A stretch of DNA of 64,000 bases from JAHRAW01 sp965212085 (GTDB taxonomy: Bacteria > Pseudomonadota > Gammaproteobacteria > Arenicellales > Poriferihabitantaceae). The DNA lies in assembly GCA_965212085.1 (NCBI GenBank), contig OZ243042.1, positions 992,001 to 1,056,000 of the forward strand. Reading direction: 5' to 3'. Position 1 is the first letter of the stretch; each line of letters starts with the position of its first letter. The notes beneath the pieces are model-generated. The model saw only the letters and a program-made list of their open reading frames with translations, searched no databases and was not told the DNA's origin. The position numbers and the translations under genes were made by a program. This document shows positions 25,214 through 33,842 of this stretch, in pieces.

Positions 25214-27607
25214 ATGGCAAACGACTACGATTCCAGCAGCATCCAGGTCCTCAAAGGACTCGACGCGGTCCGCAAGCGACCGGGGATGTACATCGGCGAC
25301 ACCGACGACGGCACCGGCTTGCACCATCTGGTTTTCGAGGTGGTGGACAACGCCATTGACGAGGCCCTGGCGGGGCATTGCAGCCACATTGAAATCACTA
25401 TCGGTGCGGACGAGTCCATAGTCGTATTCGATGATGGGCGGGGCATACCCACCGGCATACTCGAAGAGGAGGGCGGCAAAAGCGCCGCCGAGATCATCAT
25501 GACCGTGCTGCACGCCGGCGGCAAGTTCGACCAGAATTCCTACAAGGTCTCCGGCGGTTTGCACGGCGTCGGCGTCTCCGTGGTCAACGCCCTGTCCGAA
25601 CGCCTGGAACTGGAAATTCGCCGCGACGGCAAAATCCACCGCCAGGAATACGCCCACGGCGAACCGCTGGCGCCGCTGGCCGTGGTCGGCGACACCGACC
25701 AGACCGGCACCACCATCACCTTCAAAGCCGACCGCAAAACCTTCAGCACGGTGCAGTTCCACTACGACATCCTCGCCAAGCGCCTGCGCGAACTCTCCTT
25801 TCTCAACTCCGGCATTCGCATCGAATTGTTCGACGCGCGCACCGACCAGCGCGACGTGTTCGAATACGAGGGCGGCATCGCCGCCTTCGTCGGCCACTTG
25901 AACCAGAAAAAAACCGCGCTGCACCCCACGGTGTTCAGCATGAACGGCCACAAGGACGGTGTGCAGGTGGAGCTGGCCATGCAGTGGAACGACTCCTACC
26001 AGGAAAACACGTTCTGCTACACCAACAACATCCCCCAGGCGGACGGCGGCTCCCACCTCGCCGGCCTGCGCGGCGCCATGACTCGCACCCTGAACGGCTA
26101 CATCAACGAACTCGGCCTGGCGAAAAAGGAAAAGGTCAACCTCAGCGGCGACGACTGCCGGGAAGGGCTGACCGCGGTGCTGTCCATCAAACTGGCGGAC
26201 CCGAAGTTTTCTTCCCAGACTAAAGACAAACTGGTGTCGTCGGAAGTGAAAGGGGCGGTGGAGTCCCAAGTCGCGGAAAGCCTGGGCAATTTTTTGATGG
26301 AGAACCCGACCGAGGCCAAAACCATCGCCCACCGCATCGTCGAATCCGCCCGCGCCCGGGAAGCGGCGCGCAAGGCCCGGGACATGACCCGGCGCAAAAA
26401 CGCCCTCGACCTCGGCGGGCTACCCGGCAAATTGGCGGACTGCCAGGAGAAAGACCCGGCGTTGTGCGAGATTTATCTGGTGGAAGGCGATTCCGCCGGC
26501 GGCAGCGCCAAGCAGGCGCGGGACCGGCGCTTTCAAGCGGTGCTGCCGCTGAAGGGCAAAATCCTCAACGTGGAAAAAGCCCGCTTCGACAAGATGCTGA
26601 CCTCCGACGAAGTCACCACCCTGATCACCGCCCTCGGCACCGGCATTGGCAAGGACGACTTCGACGCCGGCAAACTACGCTACCACCGCATCATTTTGAT
26701 GACCGACGCCGACGTCGACGGCTCCCACATCCGCACCCTGCTGCTGACCTTCTTTTTCCGGCAGATGCCGGAGTTGCTGGAGCGCGGTCACGTTTATATC
26801 GCCCAGCCGCCGCTTTATAAAATGACGGTCAACAAGAAGGAAAGCTACGTCAAGGACGACGCCGAGATGGGCGGCTACCTGCTGGCCCGGGCCGGGGAGA
26901 AAGCCCAAATCCGGTTGCACAACGGCCACACCCTGCGCGACGCCGAACTCAAATCAACGGTATCGGATTTTCATTCCGTCGAAGCCACCATCGCGCGCCT
27001 GGCGCGGCGCTACAACCAGGCGGTGCTGAACGCGTTGTTGTCGGTGGAGCCGGTGGTCGCCGAAGAGCTCGAATCCGCCGATACGCTGGAGCGCATCGCC
27101 GGCCAACTCGAGCAAGCCCTGAACCGCACGGCCTCGGACGTTCTGCGCTACTCGGTATCGGGCCGCGAGCGAACCCTGACGGTTACGCGCCGCCAGTACG
27201 GGCTGGACGAGGAGTTTCAGTTGGGCGAAGGGTTTTTCAAAAGCCCCGAATACCGCAGCCTGATCGCGTGGTCGGCGCGGCTGCGGGAAATGGAAGCCGG
27301 CCCGCTGAGCGTAATCTGGGGAGACGCGGAGACCCCCTGCGAGCGCTTTACCGATGCGGTCGAGTGGATCACCGCCCGGGTCAAAAAAGGAATCAGCATC
27401 CAGCGTTACAAGGGGCTCGGCGAGATGAACCCGGAGCAGTTGTGGGAGACCACCATGGACCCCGCAGTCCGGCGGCTTCTGAAAGTGACCATCGAAGACG
27501 ACATCGGCACCGACGAGGCCTTCACCACCCTGATGGGCGATCAGGTGGACCCGAGGCGCGAGTTCATCGAAAAAAACGCCTTCGCGGTCGCCAATCTGGA
27601 TATTTAA
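25214..27607 (+). CDS. gyrB: DNA gyrase subunit B
   Basis: This 797-residue type IIA topoisomerase subunit supplies the ATPase for negative supercoiling. The start MANDYDSSSIQVLKGLDAVRKRPGM aligns with E. coli GyrB, so earlier in-frame ATGs are rejected. The GHKL ATPase motif is EVVDNAIDEALAG; the TOPRIM motifs are LVEGDSAGGSAKQ and DADVDGSHIRTLLLTF. The C-terminal IQRYKGLGEMNPEQLWETTMDP is complete. The insert between TOPRIM parts shows it is the long gammaproteobacterial type. Confidence 0.97.
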   Translation: MANDYDSSSIQVLKGLDAVRKRPGMYIGDTDDGTGLHHLVFEVVDNAIDEALAGHCSHIEITIGADESIVVFDDGRGIPTGILEEEGGKSAAEIIMTVLHAGGKFDQNSYKVSGGLHGVGVSVVNALSERLELEIRRDGKIHRQEYAHGEPLAPLAVVGDTDQTGTTITFKADRKTFSTVQFHYDILAKRLRELSFLNSGIRIELFDARTDQRDVFEYEGGIAAFVGHLNQKKTALHPTVFSMNGHKDGVQVELAMQWNDSYQENTFCYTNNIPQADGGSHLAGLRGAMTRTLNGYINELGLAKKEKVNLSGDDCREGLTAVLSIKLADPKFSSQTKDKLVSSEVKGAVESQVAESLGNFLMENPTEAKTIAHRIVESARAREAARKARDMTRRKNALDLGGLPGKLADCQEKDPALCEIYLVEGDSAGGSAKQARDRRFQAVLPLKGKILNVEKARFDKMLTSDEVTTLITALGTGIGKDDFDAGKLRYHRIILMTDADVDGSHIRTLLLTFFFRQMPELLERGHVYIAQPPLYKMTVNKKESYVKDDAEMGGYLLARAGEKAQIRLHNGHTLRDAELKSTVSDFHSVEATIARLARRYNQAVLNALLSVEPVVAEELESADTLERIAGQLEQALNRTASDVLRYSVSGRERTLTVTRRQYGLDEEFQLGEGFFKSPEYRSLIAWSARLREMEAGPLSVIWGDAETPCERFTDAVEWITARVKKGISIQRYKGLGEMNPEQLWETTMDPAVRRLLKVTIEDDIGTDEAFTTLMGDQVDPRREFIEKNAFAVANLDI

Positions 27608-27653
27608 TCCGGCTGGATATTTGATCCGGCGCGAGTCGTACATCAAACGGCGG

Positions 27654-28235
27654 TCACTGAAAACCGTCGCGGGGTTGGGCAAAAACCCGCTCCAGCAGGG
27701 GAATGAAATAAGACAGGGGCCGGGATTCGTATTCGGGATTAAAGCAGTTCTGATCGTAGTTCTCGCAAAAATCAACGCAGGCCTGATACCACCGGTGCGC
27801 CCGGTATTGGTCCCGCGCGTTGCGGTCGCCGCCGAGGTGATGGGCGTAGTAGTACATCTGAAACAGCCCGTGGTGCCGGATGATCCAGTGGGTTCGCTCC
27901 GAAACAAACGGCCGCAAAATAGCCGCCGCCAGTTCGCCGTGGGAAAGGGGCGCCAGCCCGTCGCCGATGTCGTGAAGCAACGCCGCTGCCACCATCTCAT
28001 CCGACTCCCCCGCCGCCTCGGCGCGGGTCGCGGACTGCAGCGAATGTTCCAGCCTTGAGACCTGGTAGCCGCCAAAAGACGAGTCCAACTGCTCCAACGC
28101 CGCCACCAACCGCGCCGGCAGGCCGCGAATGTATTCCTGCTCGTGTGCGTGTAGCAACGCATAGTCTTCTGAGGTGCCGTCGGCCATTTGGGTGAAGGTG
28201 ACGGTTTGTTTGGGTTTGGGGGTGGGGTTGTTCAT
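27654..28235 (-). CDS. HD-domain protein, PhnZ/inositol-oxygenase-like
   Basis: The 193-residue protein has an HD metal-binding domain: VSRLEHSLQSATRAEAAG (His about 64), ALLHDIGD (His-Asp 88-89) and IIRHHGLF (His 121-122). The LEHSLQ and DEMVAAALLHDIG segments are close to PhnZ, a mixed-valent diiron oxygenase that cleaves phosphonates, rather than to HD phosphodiesterases. No phosphonate genes are adjacent, so the substrate is open. It is convergent with gyrB. Confidence 0.75.
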   Translation of the reverse strand: MNNPTPKPKQTVTFTQMADGTSEDYALLHAHEQEYIRGLPARLVAALEQLDSSFGGYQVSRLEHSLQSATRAEAAGESDEMVAAALLHDIGDGLAPLSHGELAAAILRPFVSERTHWIIRHHGLFQMYYYAHHLGGDRNARDQYRAHRWYQACVDFCENYDQNCFNPEYESRPLSYFIPLLERVFAQPRDGFQ

Positions 28236-28333
28236 GGCATCATCTGATTACAAAATCGTTGGCACATTCTCCGAAGATTTTATGGAATATCAGAGTATAC
28301 TTACCCGCCACTATAACTTATATGAAAGAGAAC

Positions 28334-29260
28334 ATGTTCAAAAAAACAATCCTGATCGTCATTCTATCGTGTTTGGCAGTTGCGTGTACGACCATACGAC
28401 TTCCGGTACAAAAAACGCCGTTACAAAAAGAATTGGCTAGTGGTGCTATTCCACGATTTGATGGGTATGTATCGCCGATAACTATTCCAATTCGACCGAT
28501 GTATAAGCCTGCCGTATCAGATGTTAAGCTGGGAATCGCTTGGAGTTTTAGTTTCACAGAAAAATCAACAACCAAAAAGGAAGATCTGCCATACGTTGAA
28601 ATGACAGGGAAACAAAAAATTGAAAAAGCAGGAGATATGCTTGTTTGGGATATAACATTTGATAAATGGATGAAGCGAGGAAAAATTGCTCCCGTAGAGC
28701 TTGGAGTGCGTTTGTTGACGGATTTGTATGGAAAAGTGCAGGAAGTTGAGGTAATAGCCCCTGATGTCGGCGACAAAAAAGAACAAGACGGGTTTGCTGA
28801 GATAATGAAACTTCGTCCGGTCTTTTCCGAGACGTCAGTCCGGTCCGGAGATCCTATAATTCAACAAGCAAGTTCCAAATCGGAGTCAGAAATTTATCAA
28901 CTTATTTCTCAGTATATTTTTGACACGCCGCCAAACGAGGGCTCGGTGGAATTTTCCGGCGACCTTTTCAAGGACAACCAAAACTTATACATAACCAAGG
29001 GATGGAGTTTTTTTAATGGGCGAAAAGTTGTGGTTGCTAATATCAATGACTTTAGCACTGGAAAAATGGTTATTGCAGAAGAGTCTGAAGGCATTGGTAT
29101 TACACTGAAATTCAATGTACGATCAAGATTACTTGGTTATATTTTGTTTGATGCGGAAACATTTCAAGTCGTGGATAACAAGTTACTATCTGTATTTGAG
29201 ATGAATGCTGGCTCACTAAAATTTGCTCTAAATATACTTTCGCATCGGATAGGGTTTTGA
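28334..29260 (+). CDS. Predicted lipoprotein of unknown function
   Basis: The 308-residue protein starts MFKKTILIVILSCLAVACTT, a lipoprotein signal with the modified Cys at about position 18. An AAGAG motif lies just before the chosen ATG. The mature part is rich in beta strands and Lys and shows no family I recognise. It is AT-rich compared with gyrB and probably belongs to an accessory block. Confidence 0.7.
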   Translation: MFKKTILIVILSCLAVACTTIRLPVQKTPLQKELASGAIPRFDGYVSPITIPIRPMYKPAVSDVKLGIAWSFSFTEKSTTKKEDLPYVEMTGKQKIEKAGDMLVWDITFDKWMKRGKIAPVELGVRLLTDLYGKVQEVEVIAPDVGDKKEQDGFAEIMKLRPVFSETSVRSGDPIIQQASSKSESEIYQLISQYIFDTPPNEGSVEFSGDLFKDNQNLYITKGWSFFNGRKVVVANINDFSTGKMVIAEESEGIGITLKFNVRSRLLGYILFDAETFQVVDNKLLSVFEMNAGSLKFALNILSHRIGF

Positions 29261-29333
29261 GAGAAACCAAAGTAACGTGAAGATACACGACTGTATCAGC
29301 ACAAACTGTATTTAAGCCGAGGGCTTTAAAATT

Positions 29334-29897
29334 ATGCAAAACTCTGTGATTGCTTGCCTTGGTTGGGGTTCTCTTGTCTGGGATCACGAGCGCCCCTTTT
29401 CAATTCGCGGAGAATGGCACGAAGACGGCCCACCAATTCGGGTTGAGTTTGTGCGCCAATCCAAAGATTGCCGACTGACTTTAGTCCTTTGTTCTGGTGC
29501 TGTCGAAGTTCGCTCATGTTGGGCTTTCATGAATTCAGACAAATTGGATTCAGCAGTAGAAACATTGTGTGTGCGCGAGAACATCCCTCTTAAAAACCGC
29601 AGTGTTCACATTGGTAGCTGGTCACACCCCGCTCCTGACCCTCCTAATATACCGGGGTTATCTGCGTGGGCTTCTGACCGAGGCATAGGGCGTGTGATTT
29701 GGACAGGACTACCCCCGAGATTCAAGTGTGAGGATGAACGAATTCCGTCTGCAGATGAGGCTGTTTGCTATCTAAAATTACTAAAAGGAAAAATGAAGAA
29801 AGACGCGGAGGAGTACGTCCGCAACGCTCCCATACAGATTAATACCAAATACCGAAGACGGTTCGAATCTGAATTCGGATGGACACCGCTTCCCTGA
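29334..29897 (+). CDS. Uncharacterised protein, possibly gamma-glutamylcyclotransferase-like
   Basis: The 187-residue protein begins NSVIACLGWGSLVWDHERPF. A strand followed by Gly-Ser-Leu-x-Trp resembles the substrate loop of ChaC/GGCT-fold proteins (usually YGSLMW), with Trp for Tyr. The rest, including AWASDRGIGRVIWTGLPPRF and a charged C-terminal helix, gives no further clue. Function is unknown; the fold assignment is tentative. Confidence 0.5.
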   Translation: MQNSVIACLGWGSLVWDHERPFSIRGEWHEDGPPIRVEFVRQSKDCRLTLVLCSGAVEVRSCWAFMNSDKLDSAVETLCVRENIPLKNRSVHIGSWSHPAPDPPNIPGLSAWASDRGIGRVIWTGLPPRFKCEDERIPSADEAVCYLKLLKGKMKKDAEEYVRNAPIQINTKYRRRFESEFGWTPLP

Positions 29898-29912
29898 TAC
29901 TGGTGAGTGGCA

Positions 29913-29983
29913 CTGGATTCCCGAGTACGCAAGTGTCCGTAAGCCGCTATGCGGCAACGGACACTAACGCTCGGGAATGACGA
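29913..29983 (+). repeat. Palindromic repeat A, copy 1
   Basis: This element of about 70 bp runs from CTGGATTCCCGAG to CTCGGGAATGACG. Inside, CAAGTGTCCGTAAGCCGC and GCGGCAACGGACACTAACG form a long near-perfect hairpin. A second copy lies at 48132-48203 in reverse orientation. It resembles a REP/MITE-type mobile hairpin. Confidence 0.85.
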
Positions 29984-30029
29984 CAAAGTTGTTGCTACGC
30001 TCTCGGTGTTATACCCGCATTTGTGGGTA

Positions 30030-30057
30030 GTAGGGGCAGGTCGCGACCTGCCCCTAC
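30030..30057. repeat. Perfect 28-bp palindrome between repeats A and B
   Basis: GTAGGGGCAGGTCG is followed directly by its reverse complement CGACCTGCCCCTAC. It lies inside the spacer of the A-B compound repeat and is missing from the other copy at 48 kb, so it looks like a separate nested hairpin element. Confidence 0.85.
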
Positions 30058-30100
30058 GCCACGGCTTAGCCGTTTCCTTTGCCCTTCCTTACACCTACGC

Positions 30101-30169
30101 CGTCATTCCCGAACGATAGAAAAATAGGGAGCGTCAGCGACCGTTTGTTTCATCGTATCGGGAATCCAG
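30101..30169 (+). repeat. Palindromic repeat B, copy 1
   Basis: It runs from CGTCATTCCCGAACGATAG to CATCGTATCGGGAATCCAG, with an AT-rich centre. The second copy is at 48041-48110 in reverse orientation. Outer ends are shared with repeat A (GGATTCCCG and CGGGAATGACG). Confidence 0.85.
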
Positions 30170-30251
30170 AAATCAAACCGGTGGCCGGGCAATCGTCCGT
30201 TGAAAGTTATGGTATAGTGGCCACGCTTTAACCAGTTAACCGGAGACCGAC

Positions 30252-30323
30252 ATGAGGCGCAAAGCCAAGACTATCAGCACCTTTGACTTTATGGCGCAAT
30301 TCCCGACCGAGGCGGCATTATGA
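30252..30323 (+). pseudogene. Truncated transposase start (IS1595-like)
   Basis: A 23-codon frame reads MRRKAKTISTFDFMAQFPTE and then AAL before a stop. IS1595-type transposases often begin with such a Thr-Ile-Ser-x-Phe-x-Phe and Phe-Pro-Thr/Asp-Glu pattern. The rest of the transposase is absent; a Cys-containing frame with CKQC at about 31105-31140 could be another piece. The region 30170-30344 holds nothing else that I can identify. Confidence 0.4.
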
Positions 30324-30344
30324 CCGTCGCGATACCGGCCAAGT

Positions 30345-31058
30345 TCACGGAAAGCGGAATGAATCTTTTGCTTCATATGCGCGCCTCACTTCATCGTACG
30401 ATTTAAATTCACACCGCTCTTTAATTGACTCAAATACGATGCTTTCTTTCACGATTTCAAATTTTTTCTGTCGATGTTCTTCTGCCACACACCAGAATTC
30501 TGTTTGAAACTCGCGTAGTTCCGAAAATCTTTTAAGTGCGCGATCAAAATGAGTTGTATTTTCCACCTCGAAAGCAAGTTTTGGGAACTGGTATTCGTTA
30601 AACCAAAGGACATCTACGCGCGCTATAATTTTTGTAATATGCGGAAAAGTAAAGTTTGGTACATCTTTTAGGGTCGCTAAATTAGCAAGCGGCTTCCCAT
30701 CAAACAAAAAAGTGCGGTCAGCGGTATAAGTATCATAATTCAAAGCATTGCCAATTTCCAGCAACATCCCTTGCATCTGTGCATGTGTCCTCTCTTGGGG
30801 TGGTTGCATTGACGAATTGCGCGCCGCTTCTTCAAGCTGTTTGCGAAATTCAATCAAAGCATAAACGCCTTTTCCAACCCGATAGAATCGCTCGTCTCTT
30901 TGGCACCTTTCCTGAATTGTGTTGTTAGGTGTTTTCCCACGCGTTTGGTCGCGGTCTTTGTAACGCCAGATTTCGCGGTAAATAAGTCGCAGCGGGGCAA
31001 GGCCACCGTTGTCTCTCATTACCGATTCAATAGCATCGGAATAGGTCATTTTTTTCAC
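30345..31058 (-). CDS. HARE-HTH plus PD-(D/E)XK-like nuclease protein
   Basis: The 237-residue protein has an N-terminal winged helix of the HARE-HTH type (MTYSDAIESVMRDNGGLAPL ending RFYRVGKGVYAL), a domain often found in restriction and chromatin proteins. The C-terminal half contains IIARVDVLWFN and KLAFEVENTTHFDRAL, an Asp followed by Glu-x-Glu, as in a nuclease-fold family with EVE in place of ExK. I chose a GTG start at 31058 because GGAGA lies 8 bp upstream. It is AT-rich and flanked by a transposase remnant, which suggests transfer. Confidence 0.65.
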   Translation of the reverse strand: MKKMTYSDAIESVMRDNGGLAPLRLIYREIWRYKDRDQTRGKTPNNTIQERCQRDERFYRVGKGVYALIEFRKQLEEAARNSSMQPPQERTHAQMQGMLLEIGNALNYDTYTADRTFLFDGKPLANLATLKDVPNFTFPHITKIIARVDVLWFNEYQFPKLAFEVENTTHFDRALKRFSELREFQTEFWCVAEEHRQKKFEIVKESIVFESIKERCEFKSYDEVRRAYEAKDSFRFP

Positions 31059-31249
31059 TGCGTAGATTCTCCGGCGACATTCTACTACAACAACGCCAAA
31101 CGCCAACACTGTAAGCAATGTCGTGATACGGGCAAGCGATACGATGCCAAAGCCCTCGGCTATCCAGTTTCACAAGTCATGGGTAACGGCGATTACTTGA
31201 GTTTCGGCGGCTCGCATGCACAAGTACATAATTCCCTTCCTTGCGGTTT

Positions 31250-31579
31250 TTAGCGCCGGCCCAGTCGCCTTCGGGGGTAGCTGAGCACCCCATTACACCT
31301 CCAACAAACCTCAAAAGTAGCCGGATTCCGTTCCCCGCAAGTGGCGCAGGGTTTGTCGGTGGGCGGGTCCGGGATGTTTTCGAAATTTTCTATGGCGCGC
31401 AGGGCTTTTGCGAGGTCGTGGTCGCGTTTTACCCATACTTCGGGGTAGGTGACCGGCAGTTCGCCGAAGCCGCCGACGGCGTTTTGGTTGAACAGCAGGC
31501 TGGGCACGCCGGCCAGGGTCAGGAGGTCAACCACCAGTTGGCCGTCAATGAGGGACTCGGCGGTGTACACTCTTTTCAC
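31250..31579 (-). CDS. DUF2007 protein with C-terminal zinc ribbon
   Basis: The 109-residue protein begins KRVYTAESLIDGQLVVDLLTLAGV, the DUF2007 (putative signal-transducing) domain of about 70 residues. It ends with CATCGERNPATFEVCWRCNG, a zinc ribbon made of two CxxC pairs. Such proteins are common in gammaproteobacteria; their biochemical role is unknown. It lies 60 bp after the AI-2E family permease gene. Confidence 0.82.
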   Translation of the reverse strand: MKRVYTAESLIDGQLVVDLLTLAGVPSLLFNQNAVGGFGELPVTYPEVWVKRDHDLAKALRAIENFENIPDPPTDKPCATCGERNPATFEVCWRCNGVLSYPRRRLGRR

Positions 31580-31639
31580 GGGCGTTTCACGAGCACATTA
31601 CGCGCACATTACGAGCGCAACGGGCGCATCACGAGCATG

Positions 31640-32707
31640 TTATGGCGCGGCTTCATCGGTTTCCGAAGATTTCGGCCACGCGACCACCACCGCCTGCACC
31701 AGGGTGGCCAGCGGAATGGCGAAAAAGATGCCCCACACGCCCCACAACCCGCCGAAAAATAATACCGCGACGATGATCGCCACCGGGTGGATGTTGACCA
31801 CTTCGGAGAACAACAATGGCACCAGCAGGTTGCCGTCGATGGCCTGTATGATCAGGTAGGCCGTCATCACGTACACGAAGTCGCCGCTCCAGCCCCACTG
31901 GAACCAGGCGATCAGCACCACCGGAATGGTTACCACCGCCGCGCCGACGTAGGGGATCAGCACCGAAATTCCCACCAGCGCCGCCAGCAGCATGGAAAAT
32001 TGCAGGCCGAAGTACGCGAAGCACACGTAGGTGGCGAACCACACGATGAGGATTTCCCAGAACTTGCCGCGGATGTAGTTGCCGATCTGCACGTCCACGT
32101 CGCCCCACACGCGCCGCGCCAGGCGGCTGTTGCGGGGCAGCAATTCCACGAACCAGTTGTGAATCCGCTCCTTGTCCTTGAGAAAAAAGAACACCAGGAT
32201 CGGCAGCAGGATCAGGTAGATGAGCACGGTGATGACGCTCGCGGCGCCGGACAGCGAAGAGGCGAGCGCGCTCTGGCCAAACGCGGTCAGCTGGGCGCGC
32301 ATGACGCCGATCAGTTCCTGTACCTGGGCCACCGAAAACAATTCGGGGTACGTCTCCGGCAGGGTCATCAGCGCCGCCTGACCGCGGCCAAGGATGAAAG
32401 GAATCTGCCGCACCATCTCGGTAAGTTGGTTGTACAAGGTCGGCAGCAGGCCGAACACCACCAGCACCACGAACAGCATGAAGGCGAGAAACACCAGCCA
32501 CACCGCCAGCGACCGCGGCACCCTGGCGCGGGTCAGTTTGCGGGTCAGCCCTTCGAGCAGGTAGGCGATGACGATGCCCGCCAGCACCGGCGCCAGCATG
32601 TCGCCGGCGTACACGATGATCAAAAACGAGCCAATCAGGACAACCGAAAGATAGACCACCTCAGGGTTGGCGATTTGCCGTTTGAACCAGTTGGTGATTT
32701 GTTCCAT
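31640..32707 (-). CDS. AI-2E/PerM-family permease
   Basis: The 355-residue membrane protein has about seven helices arranged as in AI-2 exporter-type (PerM, YdiK) proteins: an N-terminal pair, a soluble region with QLTEMVRQIPFI, and the conserved C-terminal SMLLAALVGISVLIPYVGAAV and NLLVPLLFSEVVNIHPVAIIVAVLFFG. I chose MEQITNWFKRQ as the start. There is no clear ribosome-binding site. Substrate is uncertain: members export different solutes or ions. Confidence 0.88.
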   Translation of the reverse strand: MEQITNWFKRQIANPEVVYLSVVLIGSFLIIVYAGDMLAPVLAGIVIAYLLEGLTRKLTRARVPRSLAVWLVFLAFMLFVVLVVFGLLPTLYNQLTEMVRQIPFILGRGQAALMTLPETYPELFSVAQVQELIGVMRAQLTAFGQSALASSLSGAASVITVLIYLILLPILVFFFLKDKERIHNWFVELLPRNSRLARRVWGDVDVQIGNYIRGKFWEILIVWFATYVCFAYFGLQFSMLLAALVGISVLIPYVGAAVVTIPVVLIAWFQWGWSGDFVYVMTAYLIIQAIDGNLLVPLLFSEVVNIHPVAIIVAVLFFGGLWGVWGIFFAIPLATLVQAVVVAWPKSSETDEAAP

Positions 32708-32753
32708 TTGGAGGTTATAGCAGGTTTGGCGGCGCGCGGCTATGCGGCTATGC

Positions 32754-33200
32754 CTACGCCTCGCCACCGCCCCGGCCCGCGGCGATTTCAAAGTCGTGGG
32801 TGATGACGGCGGATTTCTCCAGCATGCGCGTTACCGAGCAATACTTTTCCATGGACAGGGCCACCGCGCGCGCCACCTTTTTGCGGTCGAGGTTTTCGCC
32901 GCTGAAAATATAGCGCACGTGGATGCGCGTGAACACGGCGGGCACGGCGTCGGCGCGCTCGGCTTCGATCTCGATTTCGCAGGTGCGCACGCGCTGGCGG
33001 CTTTTGTTCAGGATCAGCATCACGTCAATGCCGCTGCAGCCGCCAAGCCCCATCAGCACCATCTCCATGGGCCGCGGTCCGGCTTGCGGGCCGTCCCCTG
33101 CACCGCCGATTTCCGGCGCGCCGGCCATGACCACCGGATGGCCGCTGTCGGCGACCGCCTCAAAGCTCATAACGCCGAAGTGTTTCAGTTTTACTTTCAT
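32754..33200 (-). CDS. OsmC-family peroxiredoxin-like protein
   Basis: The 148-residue protein has the OsmC fold with two reactive Cys: MGLGGCSGIDVMLIL and MEKYCSVTRML. The start MKVKLKHFGVMSFEA follows the yqaJ-like gene by 14 bp. OsmC proteins reduce organic hydroperoxides; this short YhfA-like type is often of unknown substrate. Confidence 0.9.
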   Translation of the reverse strand: MKVKLKHFGVMSFEAVADSGHPVVMAGAPEIGGAGDGPQAGPRPMEMVLMGLGGCSGIDVMLILNKSRQRVRTCEIEIEAERADAVPAVFTRIHVRYIFSGENLDRKKVARAVALSMEKYCSVTRMLEKSAVITHDFEIAAGRGGGEA

Positions 33201-33214
33201 TTTTTGGGCGATGC

Positions 33215-33820
33215 CTAGCGATGCCGCCTTTCCAGCAAGCCGGCGACAAAACCCTCGAGCGCCGCGCAAAGTTTTTCGATGTAGGGTTCATCACGCCAAA
33301 CCCGAATCAAAAATTGCCGGGCGGCGTCGGGATCATAACTGAAAAAATCACACCACTGGCGACCGGTCACCCACAACTGCCCCTGCACCTGCGGAGCATA
33401 CCTCGGCGGCAAATTTCCGGCGCGCAGATACGTCTCGTGGGTGACGGGTTTCGGGCACTTGATTTCCAGCAGGCCCTCGGCACCCACCAGGCCATCCGGG
33501 CTGGCCGCGATCAGCCGCTTGTCATCACGATACACCAACCCCACCTGCGCCACCGCCGCGCCGGTTTGCGCCGCATAACAACAGCGCGCTTCGGGCTCCA
33601 GTTCGATGCCGCGCCGCATCCATTCGGAAGTCTCCGGCGCACACCCCGCCCCGGGTTGCCCGGTTTGCCACTCGGCCACGAGGTCGTCCATGTAGCGCAA
33701 CGCAGAACCCGAAAGCGTGCCCGAGGGCGTGATGATGCGCTTGAAATTGGACGCGGTCGGAATACCGAGGCGCGCCCGCAGCCACGCTTCCGAGCCTTGT
33801 TCGACGTTCAGCACGATCAT
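33215..33820 (-). CDS. YqaJ/lambda-exonuclease-family nuclease
   Basis: The 201-residue protein has the motifs of phage alkaline exonucleases: LGIPTASNFKRIITPSG, WMRRGIELEPEA, SPDGLVGAEGLLEIKCP (the Asp and Glu-x-Lys that bind metal) and APQVQGQLWVTGRQWCDFFSY. In phages such enzymes work with an annealing protein in recombination. Here it is a single gene 22 bp after trpC, with no Bet or RecT gene nearby. It may be a domesticated prophage gene. Confidence 0.85.
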   Translation of the reverse strand: MIVLNVEQGSEAWLRARLGIPTASNFKRIITPSGTLSGSALRYMDDLVAEWQTGQPGAGCAPETSEWMRRGIELEPEARCCYAAQTGAAVAQVGLVYRDDKRLIAASPDGLVGAEGLLEIKCPKPVTHETYLRAGNLPPRYAPQVQGQLWVTGRQWCDFFSYDPDAARQFLIRVWRDEPYIEKLCAALEGFVAGLLERRHR

Positions 33821-33842
33821 CGAACCACTCCTGCTCCCGCTT

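Noticed and set aside
24822..25220. Minus-strand frame of 132 codons in the dnaN-gyrB spacer, checked as a recF remnant
   Set aside because: No RecF motifs; it runs through both parS sites and shows no start signal.
29913..30169. Repeats tested as a CRISPR array
   Set aside because: Only two unlike hairpin elements, no regular repeat-spacer series and no cas genes.
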